Origin: Symbiodinium natans
Taxonomy: Eukaryota > Sar > Dinophyceae > Suessiales > Symbiodiniaceae
DNA: 64,000 bases
NCBI GenBank assembly: GCA_905221605.1
Contig: CAJNDS010002790.1
Location: 198,501-262,500 of the forward strand
Direction: 5' to 3'
The position numbers were made by a program, and so were the translations under genes. The notes under the pieces were generated by a model that ran no database searches, was not told the origin of the DNA, and saw nothing but the letters and a program-made list of their open reading frames with translations. Positions 1-10,200 of the stretch are shown piece by piece. Every line of letters starts with the position of its first letter. The stretch's first letter is position 1.

Positions 1-86
1 ACATGCACATATAATGTGTGTGCGTGCAGTATTGATTTATGACTTTGGTGTGGGCCCTATAGAGCCTTGTACCTCCTTCAGTCTAC

Positions 87-151
87 CAAGGCGCTGGGCC
101 CTTCCGGCGCAGAGTGCTGTTCAGGCGCCTCGCCGATCTGTTCGGGAGGTC
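87..151 (-). CDS. Candidate exon, unknown protein (Pro/Glu-rich)
   Basis: On the minus strand a CTTGCAG acceptor is followed by an open stretch reading PPEQIGEAPEQHSAPEGPSA, then a GTAGAC donor. If the donor is not used, the same frame stops a few codons later. It lies beyond the stop-containing exon at 1140-1208, so it would belong to another gene or to an alternative 3' end. No function is recognised. Confidence 0.4.
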
Positions 152-199
152 CTGCAAGCGAGGGTTCAAGGCCAAGGTTTAGGGTTTAGGGTATAGGGT

Positions 200-600
200 T
201 TGGGGTTTCGGGTTTAAAGGCCAGGTTTAAAATTTGAGGGTTTGGGCGGTTCAGGATTTAGGGCACCGAGGGTTGTGCATGCGGCCCTGCGTGCGGGCAT
301 TCCGAACCCTGAACACCTAGACCCTCATCCTAAACCCTAAGCCCTAAACCCTAAACCCTAAGCCCTAAACTCTATAAACCCTCGAAGCCCAAGCCCTTCT
401 GGACGGTGTTTGGAGGTATCCTCTGAGGGAGGTCTGCTACTGTTTGCTTTCAGAACACCCCCCCCAAAAAAAAAATAAAAATAATAAATCAAAGATACTC
501 ATCCCTAAAAAAAAATAAATCAAAGATACTCATCCCTATATTCACCTTTGCAAGGAGGAATGTTGGTTTCTTTTTTTAGGGGGGAGGGGGGGGGGGGTCC
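200..600. repeat. Non-coding: telomere-like motifs and A-rich tandem duplication
   Basis: Scattered TTTAGGG/CCCTAAA motifs in both orientations. Around 480-540 the A-rich unit ending in CAAAGATACTCATCCCTA occurs twice in tandem. A G-rich run follows near 580-598. No convincing exon is seen. Confidence 0.6.
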
Positions 601-610
601 TTAAACAAAC

Positions 611-670
611 AGTTTTCTCAACTCCCGCCTTGGCCACGATCTGGGTCCCCAGCTTCGAGGCCAAGAGGTC
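611..670 (-). CDS. Exon, unknown protein
   Basis: CCCCAG acceptor, twenty codons reading DLLASKLGTQIVAKAGVEKT, and a GTTTGT donor. Length, phase and both splice sites agree. It lies downstream of the exon carrying a stop at 1140-1142, so it probably belongs to another transcript. Unrecognised. Confidence 0.55.
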
Positions 671-963
671 CTGGGGTTGGTCTTTGGGCCTTTAGGGTCT
701 TTATAGGGTTTAGGGTTTAGGTTTAGGGTTTAGGGTTTAGGGTTAGGGTTTAGGGTTTAGGGTTTAGGGTTTAGGGTTTAGGGCTATGTTGGGTTTTTTA
801 CAGGCGTTTTCAAGGCTTTTCGGGGGTTTAGGGTTTAGGGCTGGGGTTGTTAGGGTTTAGGGTTTAAGGATGAGGGTCGGCGCTAGGGCCTGGGTTTAGG
901 GTTGGTTTTAGGGCATTGGGGTTTGTAGGCTTAGGGTTGGTGGACAGTCAGGGTATGGTATGC

Positions 964-1002
964 TGTCGGTGCTTCCCTTTCTGAGGGGTACGTGTTGAGG
1001 AC
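964..1002 (-). CDS. Candidate short exon
   Basis: CTACAG acceptor, then VLNTYPSEREAPT and a GCATAC (GC-type) donor. Only thirteen codons, so support is modest. No family recognised. Confidence 0.35.
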
Positions 1003-1139
1003 CTGTAGGGTGCAGGCTCTATAAGCTCTCGGACAGCTTGGAACTTGGCTCTACAGAAGATCCTTTGTCTCTGCATCTCGGCGCGCGTTCTTGGCTGTGG
1101 GCTATCTAAACCCTAAACCCATCGGAACATGCCGTCCTT

Positions 1140-1208
1140 TCAGCGGTTCTCGAAGCAATCGAGTTTCATCACCTGCCGGCGCCCCAAGATAACCCACTCC
1201 GACAGACC
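1140..1208 (-). CDS. Candidate terminal exon with stop
   Basis: After a TTTATAG acceptor the frame reads GLSEWVILGRRQVMKLDCF, then ENR and TGA at 1140-1142. It may be the 3' end of the IFT122-like gene upstream, because order and strand fit and IFT122 proteins have a hydrophobic-basic segment near the C-terminus. The similarity is too weak to prove it. Confidence 0.45.
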   Translation of the reverse strand, partial: GLSEWVILGRRQVMKLDCFENR

Positions 1209-1209
1209 C

Positions 1210-1778
1210 TATAAATCTAAACCCTAAACCCTAAACCCTAAACCCTAAACCCTAAACCCTAAACCCTGAACCCTCAGTTCCAAAGGCCAGGGGTGTGATG
1301 TGATCCCAGCTGCAGGGCTTTGAGTCCAAGAAGGGTCTTGGTACTGAGTCAAACATGACTCGAAACATGAAGTATGCCTCCGCCTCCCCCTCCCCCCTCC
1401 TCCCCCCCCCCATGCCCTGAGACATGCGTGCATAAATAAATACAAAAATAAATAAACGTATAATTTTACAAATAAGTAAACAAATAAATGAACAAAAAAA
1501 TAAACAAAAAAAGAAATACACAAAAATATGTACATATATATATATATACATTTATTGATTTTTTTAATATACGGTATGTATGTATGAGGCTGAGACCTTC
1601 TATCCTAGATCGTATACCCCTAAATCCTACACCAGAACTTGAAACCCCAAATCCTAAGCCCGAAACTCTAAACACTCTCTAAACCCTAGCAGAACACCCT
1701 GAACCCCCAAACTCTGTATCCCAACACCCTGACACCCCCTCAAGCCCATCGACTCCAAAACCCCAACCCCGACAACAC
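1210..1778. repeat. Intron or intergenic: telomere-like array, poly-C and A/T-rich microsatellites
   Basis: CCCTAAA array at about 1213-1270, a C-rich patch near 1385-1411, an A-rich AAATAAAC-type stretch, and TA repeats near 1535-1550. The short open frames here come from low-complexity DNA. Confidence 0.6.
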
Positions 1779-1830
1779 GTGCCGACGCGCCTGCTGCTGG
1801 GGGTCCCGCGTGCCTTTCGGCGCCCTTCCT
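1779..1830 (-). CDS. Exon, Ala/Pro-rich linker
   Basis: CCCCAG acceptor, RKGAERHAGPPAAGASA, and a GTGTTG donor. A fold-back element copy (1850-1961) lies just upstream in the transcript. Unrecognised linker-like segment. Confidence 0.45.
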
Positions 1831-1849
1831 CTGGGGTTTAGGGTTTCTA

Positions 1850-1961
1850 GGCCTCGGAGGAACCTAGGAATAACAAGGGTGCCCTTTTTGGTTTAAAGGC
1901 GGTTGTAAGGGAACCTAAGCCCTAAAAAAGGGAATAAGGGCCTACTCTGGGTCCTATGTGT
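1850..1961. mobile_element. Fold-back element family D, copy 1
   Basis: Shares an ordered set of blocks with 24691-24793 and 29602-29723: AAGGGTGCCCTTTTTGGTTT, GGGAACCTAAGCCC, AAAAAAGGGAATAAGGGC and CTGGGTCCTA. The ends are inverted-repeat-like around CCTAGG. Non-autonomous and non-coding, located in an intron. Confidence 0.65.
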
Positions 1962-2195
1962 TTTGCTTTTTTTAGGGGGAGCGGGGAGGGTAGGGTTTGA
2001 GGGTTGCGGGAGTAGGGTTGTTTGAGGCAGACATGTCGAGTTTGGCACTTTTCGATGGGTGGGGGTTGTGGGGGGAGGGGGGGGGGGTGGGGGGTTGGTT
2101 GTGCCCTTGTTGTGCGTCCAGTCGCACAACGCAAAGTCCGTCTCCCAATGCCTCAAGCCCTATACAACCTAAACCCGAACGGCGTGTGCCAGTAC

Positions 2196-2248
2196 CTGGC
2201 TTGAAGCAAGCGGCTTGGGCGCACTTTCCAAGGCCAGCGTGGCGTCAC
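2196..2248 (-). CDS. Exon, unknown protein
   Basis: GATTGCAG acceptor, DATLALESAPKPLASSQ, and a CAG|GTACTG donor. This is a clean canonical GT-AG exon in the 3' part of the minus-strand block. Possibly the C-terminal region of the IFT122-like gene; no motif shows it. Confidence 0.55.
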
Positions 2249-2635
2249 CTGCAATCGGATGAGACCTCCAAGCCCGGAGCCTGGAACCAAGAAACCTAAT
2301 AAAACCCTGAAGCCCTAAAAACCCAATATGCCAGGGTATAGTAGTATTGTAACTGCATCTCATGCACACATACATACATATATATATATATATACATATA
2401 CATATAATGTACATGCATATGCTCATCTATTTCTTGATTTATTTCTACAAGTAATGTAGTCATACACTAGTATAGTAAGACTATCAAACAAGAACCGTTC
2501 TGAAGGCCGATGGATGTCTTCAGTGACCGCGGACCAGGATGTTTCTACATGAATGGCGTAACCCCACAAAAAGGGTCGCTGCCTAAACAGGTTAAGGCGC
2601 TTTCCATACATGTCCACCTTAGGGTACACGGCTTT

Positions 2636-2760
2636 CTCAATCTCTCTCTCTCTCTCTCTCTCTCCCCCTCTCTCCCTCCCTCCCTCCCTCACTCTCTCTA
2701 TGCATATATATATATATATATATGTATACACATATATATATATATAACATATACACATAG
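2636..2760. repeat. Microsatellites: (CT)n then (TA)n
   Basis: CT dinucleotide run with CCCT variants at about 2638-2698, then alternating TA runs to about 2757. The open frames here are artefacts. Confidence 0.85.
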
Positions 2761-3111
2761 CCTGTCCTCGTGGTTAGGGCTAGCCCTTCAAGGCCTTAAA
2801 GCCCAACAAACGCGACCCAAAACAAAAATGCGAGTGTAGCCTTGGACTCTCACCTCAAAGACCCTGAAATGGGCTTTTTTTTGGGGTATCCGAAATTAGG
2901 GGTGCCTAATGGAGATCCTTATGAATTATAAGGGAATCCTACTATTGGGGGGGGGGGGGGGGGAACCATATCAGGGGTCCCTCATTATCGTAAACCCCGA
3001 AGGTGGGTTCGGGGCTCTGTGTTTTCTCAGGATTCTGGGCTTCGGGCTGACGGGCCCGACTCTCAACCCTGAACTCCCATCCCCAAACCCCAAACCCTCA
3101 ACCCTCTTGGG

Positions 3112-3300
3112 CTCTTAGGGTCTTTAAGGTCTTAAGGTCTTGGGGTCTTAGGGTCTTACCCAAACTTAGGGTCTTAAAGTCTTAGGGTCTTAGGAACTTA
3201 GGGTCTTAAAGTCTTAGGAACTTAGGAACTTAGGGTCTTACTGTCTTAGAGTCTTAGGGTCTTGGGAACTTGGGGTCTTAGAGTCTTAGGGTCTTCGGGG
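3112..3300. repeat. Degenerate GGGTCTTA tandem repeat
   Basis: About twenty units of GGGTCTTA or variants (AAGTCTTA, GGAACTTA). It resembles the telomere-like arrays in G/T strand bias but is a different, locally amplified unit. Confidence 0.75.
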
Positions 3301-3309
3301 GGGTAACGT

Positions 3310-3396
3310 GCAGAGAGAGCGACCTTCGAGAATCAGGAACAGCCATGCGGCTAAGACTTGCCGCGCGGCCTGCCAGCCAATGGTCTCTGGGAGTGA
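3310..3396 (-). CDS. Candidate exon, hydrophobic; possible IFT122 C-terminal part
   Basis: The minus frame reads SLPETIGWQAARQVLAAWLF and continues LILEGRSL. As I recall, IFT122 proteins have a PET-x(6-7)-FLL segment after the TPR region, and position and order fit. Splice borders are not clear, and it could instead be an unrelated hydrophobic exon. Confidence 0.4.
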
Positions 3397-3600
3397 GGTT
3401 TAGGGTTTAGGGTTTAGGGTTTAGGGTTTAGGGTTTAGGGTTTAGGGTTTAGGGTTTAGGTTTAGGGTTTAGGGTTTAGGGTTTGGGGATTGGGGTTTAG
3501 GGTTTAGGGTGAGGGGCTTAGGGCCAAAATACCCTTAAATGGGGGGGGGGGGGGGGGGCGTTTAGGGTTTAGGGCGTAGGGTTCAGGTGAAGGGCTTTAC
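3396..3600. repeat. TTTAGGG array plus G homopolymer
   Basis: About a dozen TTTAGGG units at 3398-3482, then a G run at about 3541-3558 and more degenerate units. Intronic or intergenic. Confidence 0.85.
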
Positions 3601-4794
3601 GGTAGACGGGTCTAAGGGTTTAGGGTTTGTCCTAAGCCCTGAACCCCAGGAAAACATTGCAGGGCCCCGAAGGGTGGGGTTTTAGGGAGCGCCTACCCCC
3701 CAAACCCCCGACCCTAAACCTGATCAACCTCCCCAGCTAAGATCAGCCACTAAAGTATATGACGTAGCGCGTTCCCAAACCCTAGAACCGTGTCGCCACA
3801 AAACCTGTAGCACATGCAGCAAGCCCTAAAAGACCCTAAGCCCTAATGTTAATTAACCTCAGATTTATAGACCCCCCCCTCAATTCAGAAATCAGGTTAG
3901 GCTAGGTTAGGTTAGGTTAGGGTTTCATGTTGTCAGAGTTTGGCTTTTGGGGCTTAGGCAGCAGGCGCACAATATCAGAAGCTACGGCTCTTCGTGCTCA
4001 GTCTCCGGTCGCATAGGGTCCTCTACTACATCCAGCAACCCCTCAAAAATATGCAAATAAGAATAACAAAAACCAACATGCACTAATCCCTGAAATCATT
4101 TAAGCTTAATTATGGGGGGTTGCGTGGACTAGTGCGGGTAACAGGGGATATCTTAGGGTCAGCTGAGGGATCCCTGAAGAACTTGTTCCCTTGAATATCA
4201 TGTTACTGTAAGAATGTTCTAACCCTTAGCAAAAAATGTTGCGGTTTCCTGGAGCACAGCCTAGCTGAGCCCGTACCTCAACAAACGAAGCACGAATCCT
4301 AAAACCTTCATGAACCCAATAACTATATCATCCGCTATACCGCGACATCCACTTGTTTTGCCCGCCTGGATCCTTCTCTGGTGCAGCTCACGCAGCCTTC
4401 AGCGAGTGAGATTATAAAGTAGAGGCCCCTTATGTAGGCCCTGACCCTTAATGAACAACTCCCAGCCTATGTACGCCAAAAACACGAAGCACCTGGATCC
4501 GACATTGATCTCTCACATCAAGCCAATGCCAGGAGGGCCCTGGGCCCTGGACCGCATGGCCATGAACAGCTTTGCTGGGGTCTGGGGTTTCAGTTGAGGG
4601 CTTTGGGGGGGCATGCTGCAGGGCTACTCCCTGAACCCTAAACTCTAACCCCTAAAACCCTACACCCCAAAAATCAAACCCTAAACACTACTCTCTCTAA
4701 TAACAATCCCCAAAGCCACGCAGCGGCGTCACAGCGGCCTTCGGCCCTCGCAAAACCCTAACTTGATGGATAGTCACATCTCTGATGAACCAAA

Positions 4795-4842
<48 letters not shown>
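4795..4842. repeat. (ATC)16 microsatellite
   Basis: Uninterrupted CAT/ATC trinucleotide run of about 48 nt, flanked by unique non-coding DNA. Confidence 0.9.
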
Positions 4843-4970
4843 GGCCTATCTTTCAGGTGATATATGCAGCTCCCCAAACCCTAAACCCTAAATCGCAGCC
4901 TCCCAAACCCCTAACTGCTGAACCCTGAGACCCGAGACCCCAACAAAAAGGGGGCCGAGCAGCAGCGGAG

Positions 4971-5047
4971 GGAATTACGGTCCCATATTTTCCCTGTAAG
5001 GATTATATAGGGTACCTCATGCCCCCATTCCCTGCTAACCAACAGTA
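4971..5047. mobile_element. Fold-back element family F, copy 1
   Basis: Shares TTATATAGGGTACCTC and CATTCCCT(G/A)CTAACCA with the copy at 7107-7197. The ends contain opposed GGGAAT..GG motifs. Non-coding. Confidence 0.55.
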
Positions 5048-5195
5048 ACCCTAAACCCTATAAACCCTATAAACCCTATAAACCCTATAAACCCTATAAA
5101 CCCTATAAACCCTATAAACCCTATAAACCCTATAAACCCTATAAACCCTACAAACCCTACAAACCCTACAAACCCTATAAACCCTAAACCCTAAG
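5047..5195. repeat. Homogeneous CCCTATAAA array
   Basis: About thirteen units of a 9-nt telomere-like variant (CCCTATAAA, later CCCTACAAA). It encodes the YRVYRV-type artefact peptide on the minus strand. Homogeneity points to local tandem expansion. Confidence 0.9.
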
Positions 5196-6016
5196 ACAAA
5201 AAGCGGGCCGAGGAGCAGGGGAGGGAACTGCCCAGGATCCATCCCGAGACGCGGAAGTATGGCCGAGAGGAAGGCCTGTGCCAAGAGGCTGTATTACCCA
5301 AAGAGGCAGGTTCAGGGTTTAGGGTTTAGGGTTTAGGGTTGAGGGTTGAGGGTTTAGGGTTGAGGGTCTAGGGGACTATGGGCCCCCCCCCAAGAGCAGA
5401 TGAAAGGCCCTAAACGATGGGGTCTTGGGCCCATAGGGCCGCTTACGAAGTTCCATGGTGCTTCAAGTAACCCTTACTTACCAGTTGCTTAAGAGACCCT
5501 CCAAAGCATAAACAAAATTCTTCCCCATATAAGGGCAACATACAGTCATTGTTTTTTTTTGGTGGGGGTTCCTGAACAACTAGTCGCTGAGGACCAAACG
5601 TTGCTTAAGGTACAATATACCTGAGTGAAGTACGTGGGCCATACTGAAATGGAATAATTGGAGGCCCCTGGATAGAGTTGAAAGAATATTCTGTGGTTCA
5701 ATGGATGTTGCTGGGCTACTGGGTAGGACACTAGGGGGAAATGGGAGACCACTCTTGCTTGCCTGGGCATACTAATTCGAGACTTGTTCTTTTTTGGGGG
5801 AGCTTGGCTTCACACCAAACCCTGAACCCCCCGAGCCCCCTGAACCCCCTGAACCCTCAGTCTTCCATACTTGGAGGGTCAGAACTTCACTTCTAAGCCC
5901 CCTAAATCTTCTAAGCATGTAAGTAGACCGATAACAGGAGCTGTAAGCAGCCATGAACCTCCAAGTAGGGCTTGCTGTAGGGCTCTAAGCAAATATAACT
6001 GGACCGGAAATTTTGC

Positions 6017-6085
6017 CTCGCGGAGCTGCGCCGCACGCCGCGGCGAACGCTCCACCAGGCGGTTGAGATCGTGAAGGTCCATGGC
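6017..6085 (-). CDS. Candidate exon, Arg/Leu-rich
   Basis: The minus frame reads NAMDLHDLNRLVERSPRRAA then QLRE, and a GCAAAA donor follows GAG. Codon use is GC-rich like the other exons. It sits downstream of the IFT122-like TPR exons, but I see no clear similarity to that protein. Confidence 0.45.
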
Positions 6086-6709
6086 GTTGAGGGCGGTTTA
6101 GGCTTTAATTGGGGTTTAGAGTTTAGAGTTTCGAGTTTACGGTGGTTGAGGGTTTACGGTTGTCGGCGTTGAGGGAGGTTTTGGGATAATGGTAGTGAGG
6201 GATGATTCTCGGGTGAAGTGGGATGAGGTATTGAGTCCTTAGGTGTAGGGTTTGGGGTGCCAAAGACTACGTGAGCCGGTCGGGAACAAAAAGGCTACAC
6301 CGGGGTGGGGGAGGGGGTGTCTACTACATGCGGCTTCTGAGAAAGGAATTCGGGAATTCAGGTGGGGGCTTTGGGGGTTTAGGGTTTCGTGCTGTTTGGG
6401 ACTTGGGATTGTTTAGGGTTGATTAGGGGCTTGGGGGGTTAAGGTTCAGGGATCATGGCCCCCCTGGATGAAGCCGAAAGCCGGCGTGAGTGAGCGATTG
6501 GAAGCCTTGGGCACCCTTAACCCTAAACACCCTAGACCCTCCAGCACCCCCCAACTACCCTTTAACCACAATAGCAGGATATGTAAAGCACCCTTTATGT
6601 AAAGGGTAGTTGGGGAGTTCAGGCTAAGCCCAAAATCCCGGACCCCAAATTCCAAACCCTAATATATCCAACCCTCAAGGGGTGTCGGGAATTTTGTGTT
6701 TTTCTTTGG

Positions 6710-6710
<1 letters not shown>

Positions 6711-6739
<29 letters not shown>
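6711..6739. repeat. 29-nt G homopolymer
   Basis: Uninterrupted run of G inside non-coding DNA, one of many G or C runs in the window. Confidence 0.95.
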
Positions 6740-6740
<1 letters not shown>

Positions 6741-7106
6741 TCAGCTCAAAAGCCTGCATGCGGGGTGCGACTACAAGTTGAAGGTTTACGGTTTGAGGGC
6801 CTTTCTTCCCAACCCGAAACCCTAGACCCTAAACCTTGAATGAAGGGGAATTTGGCATAAACACGGAAGACACAGCTTTCAGTTCAGGGTCCAGGGCTGA
6901 GGTTGGGGTCAGGGTTTAGGGTTTCGGGCGTTTGGGGCGTTTAGGGTTTGGGGTTTGGGGCGCCGGCTACCCTTACTGTCGGGTTTCTTGTGACAAAAGC
7001 CCAAACCCTTAACCCGAACTAAAACGTAAAGACCCCGACTGAGGGTTTTGCAGACTGCACAGACTGCAAGCAAGCAATCAAGCAAGCAAGCAACTTTCTG
7101 TTGGTT

Positions 7107-7197
7107 CGCAGGGAATGAGGGAATTAGGGCCCTATATATGACCTTTAAGGCATTATATAGGGTACCTCCTTTACCCATTCCCTACTAACCACCAGTA
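7107..7197. mobile_element. Fold-back element family F, copy 2
   Basis: Second copy of the element at 4971-5047, with GGGAATGAGGGAATTAGGGC at one end and CCCATTCCCTACTAACCA at the other. GCAAGCAAGCA motifs flank it on both sides (7070-7092 and 7199-7210), possibly a target-site duplication. Confidence 0.55.
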
Positions 7198-7232
7198 AGG
7201 CAAGCAAGCAGAAGCGGGTGCACATCTAGCGC

Positions 7233-7268
7233 GTCGTCGAAGCGGTCGTTAAACGCAAGCCACTCGGC
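7233..7268 (-). CDS. IFT122: IFT122-like exon [12 protein letters not shown]
   Basis: CTCGAG acceptor, twelve codons, GCGCTA donor after GAC-GAC. With the previous exon it restores the diagnostic P-W-A-E-W-L-A-x-N-D-R-F string. The intron before it starts TGG|GCGGGA. Confidence 0.75.
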
Positions 7269-10200
7269 CTCGAGAGGTCACGAAGGTTTCGGGGCGTTTT
7301 AGGGTTTAAGGTTTAGAGCTCAGGCTTATACTAGTTCATGGTTGGGATGGTATTGAAAATAATAAACTGCTATTCCTTGTTGAGTTGAAGTACCATTCCA
7401 AAAAATGTTACCCCCACTATTTTCAAAGTATAGGGTTTAATTGGATTTATGGTATGAGGGCTTAAGGCATAGATCTTCGGGGGTTGATACGAGTTTACCT
7501 CCCACTCTCCTCACCTACAAGTTCAAGGCTACACCTACTCAGACTCATTCTTTAAGAGCAACTTGAACGGAACACATTTGGTGCACCTCTTTAGGGAATA
7601 TCGGTTGGAAACCCAAAACTCGAAACGGAACAGACAGGGGCTGCGGGCTGCTAGTCAAAGAAGCGCTGGAAGGCCCTGTCATTCTCGGAAGGACTTGGGG
7701 TTTAGGTTACTAAATCCACTCCCATAGTTGTCTCTAAACCCGACAGCCTTGTGGGCATTATGCTGTTTCCAAGATGTCCGTGAAAGCTGGTGCAATATGA
7801 GGATAGGGGTTTCTAAGTTTAGGGTTTAGGGTTCAGGCTTTAAGGCCGGGGCTTGGGTTTAGGGTTGCAGGCTTGACGTTTGCAACCGGGCTTCAGCTGT
7901 AGCAACTTCGAGACACCCTTCAATAAATTAAGGCAACGACGTTGAACCTGTCACCGAGGAAACCTTTAACCCTAAACTACTATTTGCTTAAGAACCCCCC
8001 CCCCCCCAAAAAAAAAAAGACATGTAATCCCTAGATTACCTCATAAGGAAGAAAATGTTCTTTTTTTGGGGGTTCTTAAATTCGTAGTAAACCCTAAGCC
8101 CTAAACCCTAAACCCTAAAGACCTCAAGTTCCCTCATGGGCTTCCCGCCCAGGGCAGGTAGATCTGCGCGGCGTACTCGGGGTGCATGTTGCTCAGCTGG
8201 AAGGCCTCGAAAACTTAGAACCCTAGAGTGCCTTCAACCTATCAAACTTACAAAAGAAGCCCTAAACCCTGAACCCTAAACCCTGAACCCTAAACCCTAA
8301 ACCCTAAACCGGCAGGGGGCGTGAGAGATTTTGAGAGCTGAGGGAAGTCCTGGAACTGGGCGCCTGCAAGGCTCCTTTGAAGTTTAGGGTTTGGGGTTTA
8401 GGGTTTAGGGTCTAGGGTTTAGGGTTTAGGCAACCGTACAAACCTTACAAGCGTATCTTACAAACCATCTTACAAACCCCGAACCCCAAACCCCAAACCT
8501 CACAAACCCCAAGCCTCATCAATCCTAAGCCTGGGGACGTTCCCCCTAGTACTAAGAATCCTGAATGGGGATTCTAGTACCCTCTATCACAATCCCTATC
8601 AAGGACTGTTAATAGAAGGGGGGACTTTCCAAGTGGTAAAGCCTAGGGCCTAGACACCCTACACCCTCTAAAGACTCTGAAGCCCTAAACACCCAAAAGA
8701 CGAAACCGACCTACTCCCTACACTTTAAAACCCAAGCCTTAACACGACATACTACGTCCTAAGCAAGGCTATCAGGCCCTCTACTACGCTCCACGGCCCC
8801 CCAAACACCTATGAGTGTAGGAGTGTAGGGGGTTAGAGCTTCGGGCTCTAGTACTCCAGAAAAAGCCCTTTAGACCCCAAAAGCCTAAAACCGACAAACG
8901 CCTAAACCTGAATGGACCCCTAAAGCTTATGAGCCCTAAACCCTAAAGACTGTGAGCCCCATCAGCCGCATAACCCCTAAACCCCTAAACCCTAAACCCT
9001 AAGTTAAACCCCTAAACCCTAAACCCTAAGTTTAGGGTTTAGGGTTTAGGGGTTTAGGGTTTAGGGTTAAAACCCGAAAACTCCAAACAAACCTCAACCG
9101 GTCCGCCTCGTCCCAGCGGTGGTTCTCCATGTGCAGGGAGATCAGCCTCGTTTCCCGCCCCCCACAATGCAACTTTTCCGGCACCTCTTCTCAGAAACAG
9201 CTCTTGGGTTTTGAGTTTGGAGTTTAAGGATTTAGGGGTTTAGGCTTTTGGGGGAATGAGGGGTTGAGGGGTCTTAGGGTTTTGGGTTAAGACCGAAGTC
9301 CTAGCGTCTGCCATGGCAGAGTGGGGTTGGGGTAGGGGGAGGGGGGGAGGTGGGGGGGCAGGGTTCAGAGTTCTTTGGTGAGATAGGACTCGATTTTGGG
9401 ATCAGGGTTTCGAGTTTAGGGTTGATGGCTTCACGCAAGCGGCTAGGGTGAGCGTGGGGGAGTGAAGGTTTCAGAGTTTAGGAGCTGAGGCGCAGTTGTT
9501 TTCCGACGTTTGAAGTGGCTTTCAGTGAATTTTGAGGGGGTCTTAAGGGGGTTTCGAAGTCATGAGTCCCCTCGACCGGGAGATTCTCAGATGCTTGTAA
9601 AGGCGTCTTCAGAGGGATTTTGAGGGGATTTCAAGGGGGTTTTCAAAGGGATGTTGAGGGGTTTTTAAGGGGGTTTTGGAAGTCATGGGTTCGCTTCGAT
9701 AAGTACAGCTTGCGGCGCTGACCTGGCTTAGAGATAAACCCTAAACCCGAAACCCTAAACCCCAAACCCCCAAATACGATAATCCTGTATTATGGGAACC
9801 CCCAAATAGGGTACCCCTTTTTTCGGAAACCCCCAAGAAAGACCCCAGGCCCTGAACCTTAATTGCTGCGCCAAGCTGCTGCCCAACATCGCCAAGCTTG
9901 AGGATGGTCTGGCGTCAGCGTGCTCTCAGTGTCACAAAACGTGGGGGGACAAAGCATTGAGGGGGGGGGAGGGAGGGGGGGGGGGGGGGGGGGGGGGGGG
10001 GTGCCTGTATGTGTAGCCCAAAATTTGCATACCTTAACCATAAGACCTCGAGGGGTTTAGGGGGCGCCAAAAGCCGAGTACCAGAGCCCCCAATGCAATG
10101 TACTCAGAATGATTGGCCAGCTAACGTCTTGGGGAGTTGCAAACCACGGTCCCTGATACAGGGTGTTAGGTAGGGTGTAGGGTTTAGGGTCTAGGGTCCT

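Noticed and set aside
5051-5284. YRVYRV repeat peptide
   Set aside because: Translation of the CCCTATAAA array.
7640-7695. Minus frame [14 protein letters not shown] as another IFT122 exon
   Set aside because: It lies between two exons that already join perfectly, and it is followed by TAG without a fitting donor.
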